This document shows, in pieces, positions 5,885 to 6,286 of a stretch of DNA of 6,286 nt (its first letter is position 1; each line of letters starts with the position of its first letter). Below the pieces are notes generated by a model, which was not told where the DNA came from, made no database searches, and saw only the letters and a program-made list of their open reading frames with translations. A program made the translations under genes and the position numbers. Origin of the DNA: Bacteroidota bacterium (lineage in GTDB: Bacteria; Bacteroidota; Bacteroidia; 2-12-FULL-35-15); NCBI GenBank assembly GCA_016707685.1, contig JADJHE010000051.1:1-6286 (forward strand), read 5' to 3'.

Positions 5885-6286
5885 ATGAAAAAACATTTAC
5901 AACTAAAAAATCTGCTTTCGTTTTTTATAACGGCAATCCTGTTTTTATTTACAGGCTCTCAGATGAAAGCACAAAGTATTCAAACATCAAAGGGTGAAAT
6001 TCCAGTTGAGTTTGAACGCACACCATCTTTAAATTCAACATCAGGAGGTGATGTTTCTTATTGGTTCAATTATGGCGAAGACATCTGGGAGATAGCTGAT
6101 GCAGAAGGTGGCGATGTAAGTTATTTCCGCAACTTTCTCTTCCCTGATTCTACAGTTTTAGTTGAGTTTTCGGATGGACTTGGTTCTCCATGGAAACATT
6201 CATTGGGTCAGGTTTTTGATCCGGTTAGTCCTTTGTTTTCTGTATTGAGTCCTGAAGTAAATCAGTTTACACCTTATACATTAGAT
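5885..6286 (+). CDS. Secreted protein, N-terminal part (runs off window)
   Basis: The reading frame is open from ATG 5885 to the last base (134 codons). Residues 1-30 are a clear signal peptide: a basic start (MKKHLQLKN), a hydrophobic core (LLSFFITAILFLFTG) and the ending MKAQ, with likely cleavage before SIQ. The mature part is acidic and rich in aromatic, glycine and serine residues (GGDVSYW, GGDVSYF, LVEFSDGLGSPWKHS), typical of exported Bacteroidota surface proteins. A type IX secretion C-terminal domain would be beyond the window and cannot be checked. The gene is divergent from PAP2, 113 bases away. No promoter of standard form is evident in the gap, which holds an eight-base T run near 5839-5847. 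The function is unknown. Confidence 0.8.
   Translation, partial: MKKHLQLKNLLSFFITAILFLFTGSQMKAQSIQTSKGEIPVEFERTPSLNSTSGGDVSYWFNYGEDIWEIADAEGGDVSYFRNFLFPDSTVLVEFSDGLGSPWKHSLGQVFDPVSPLFSVLSPEVNQFTPYTLD

Overview
The window looks like a chromosomal segment of a Bacteroidota bacterium. The evidence is AT-rich DNA, A-rich leaders in place of strong Shine-Dalgarno sites, two sites matching the Bacteroidota promoter form TTG-N20-TAnnTTTG, and a secreted protein whose signal peptide ends in KAQ. The protein families (threonine aldolase, a TPR-like helical-repeat protein, FAD/NAD(P)H reductase, CrcB, PAP2) also fit. The sequence has a quality problem. Three genes are broken by about 17 single-base shifts, nearly all at homopolymer runs. 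The reading frame recovers after each one and the catalytic motifs survive, so I read them as sequencing or assembly errors rather than decay.

Layout. 1-881 (+): 5'-truncated L-threonine aldolase. 878-2329 (-): an approximately 484-residue helical-repeat protein of unknown function, convergent with the aldolase and sharing a TTAA stop overlap. 2330-2698: a regulatory region with seven direct copies of a TTARWCGAA-like motif, a strong promoter and an inverted repeat in its spacer. 2699-2845 and 2885-3031 (+): two near-identical 48-residue micropeptide genes in tandem. 3032-3336: a stem-loop-rich non-coding stretch ending in a second promoter whose transcript would begin with a 10-bp hairpin. 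3337-3696 and 3725-4018 (+): two small unrecognised cytoplasmic proteins in one operon, followed by a weak terminator. 4107-4913 (+): an FNR-type flavin reductase with an odd 28-residue tail. 4823-5203 (-): CrcB fluoride channel, antisense to that tail. 5200-5771 (-): frameshifted PAP2 phosphatase that overlaps the crcB start by ATGA. 5885-6286 (+): the N-terminal part of a secreted protein that runs off the window.

How the genes fit together. PAP2 and crcB look like a translationally coupled membrane-protein operon. The aldolase, reductase and helical-repeat protein look like ordinary single genes. The least explained part is 2400-4060: duplicated micropeptides behind a motif-rich promoter, a structured spacer, then two orphan small proteins behind a second promoter of identical geometry. 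I cannot assign a function to this cassette. It is the best candidate for something undescribed.
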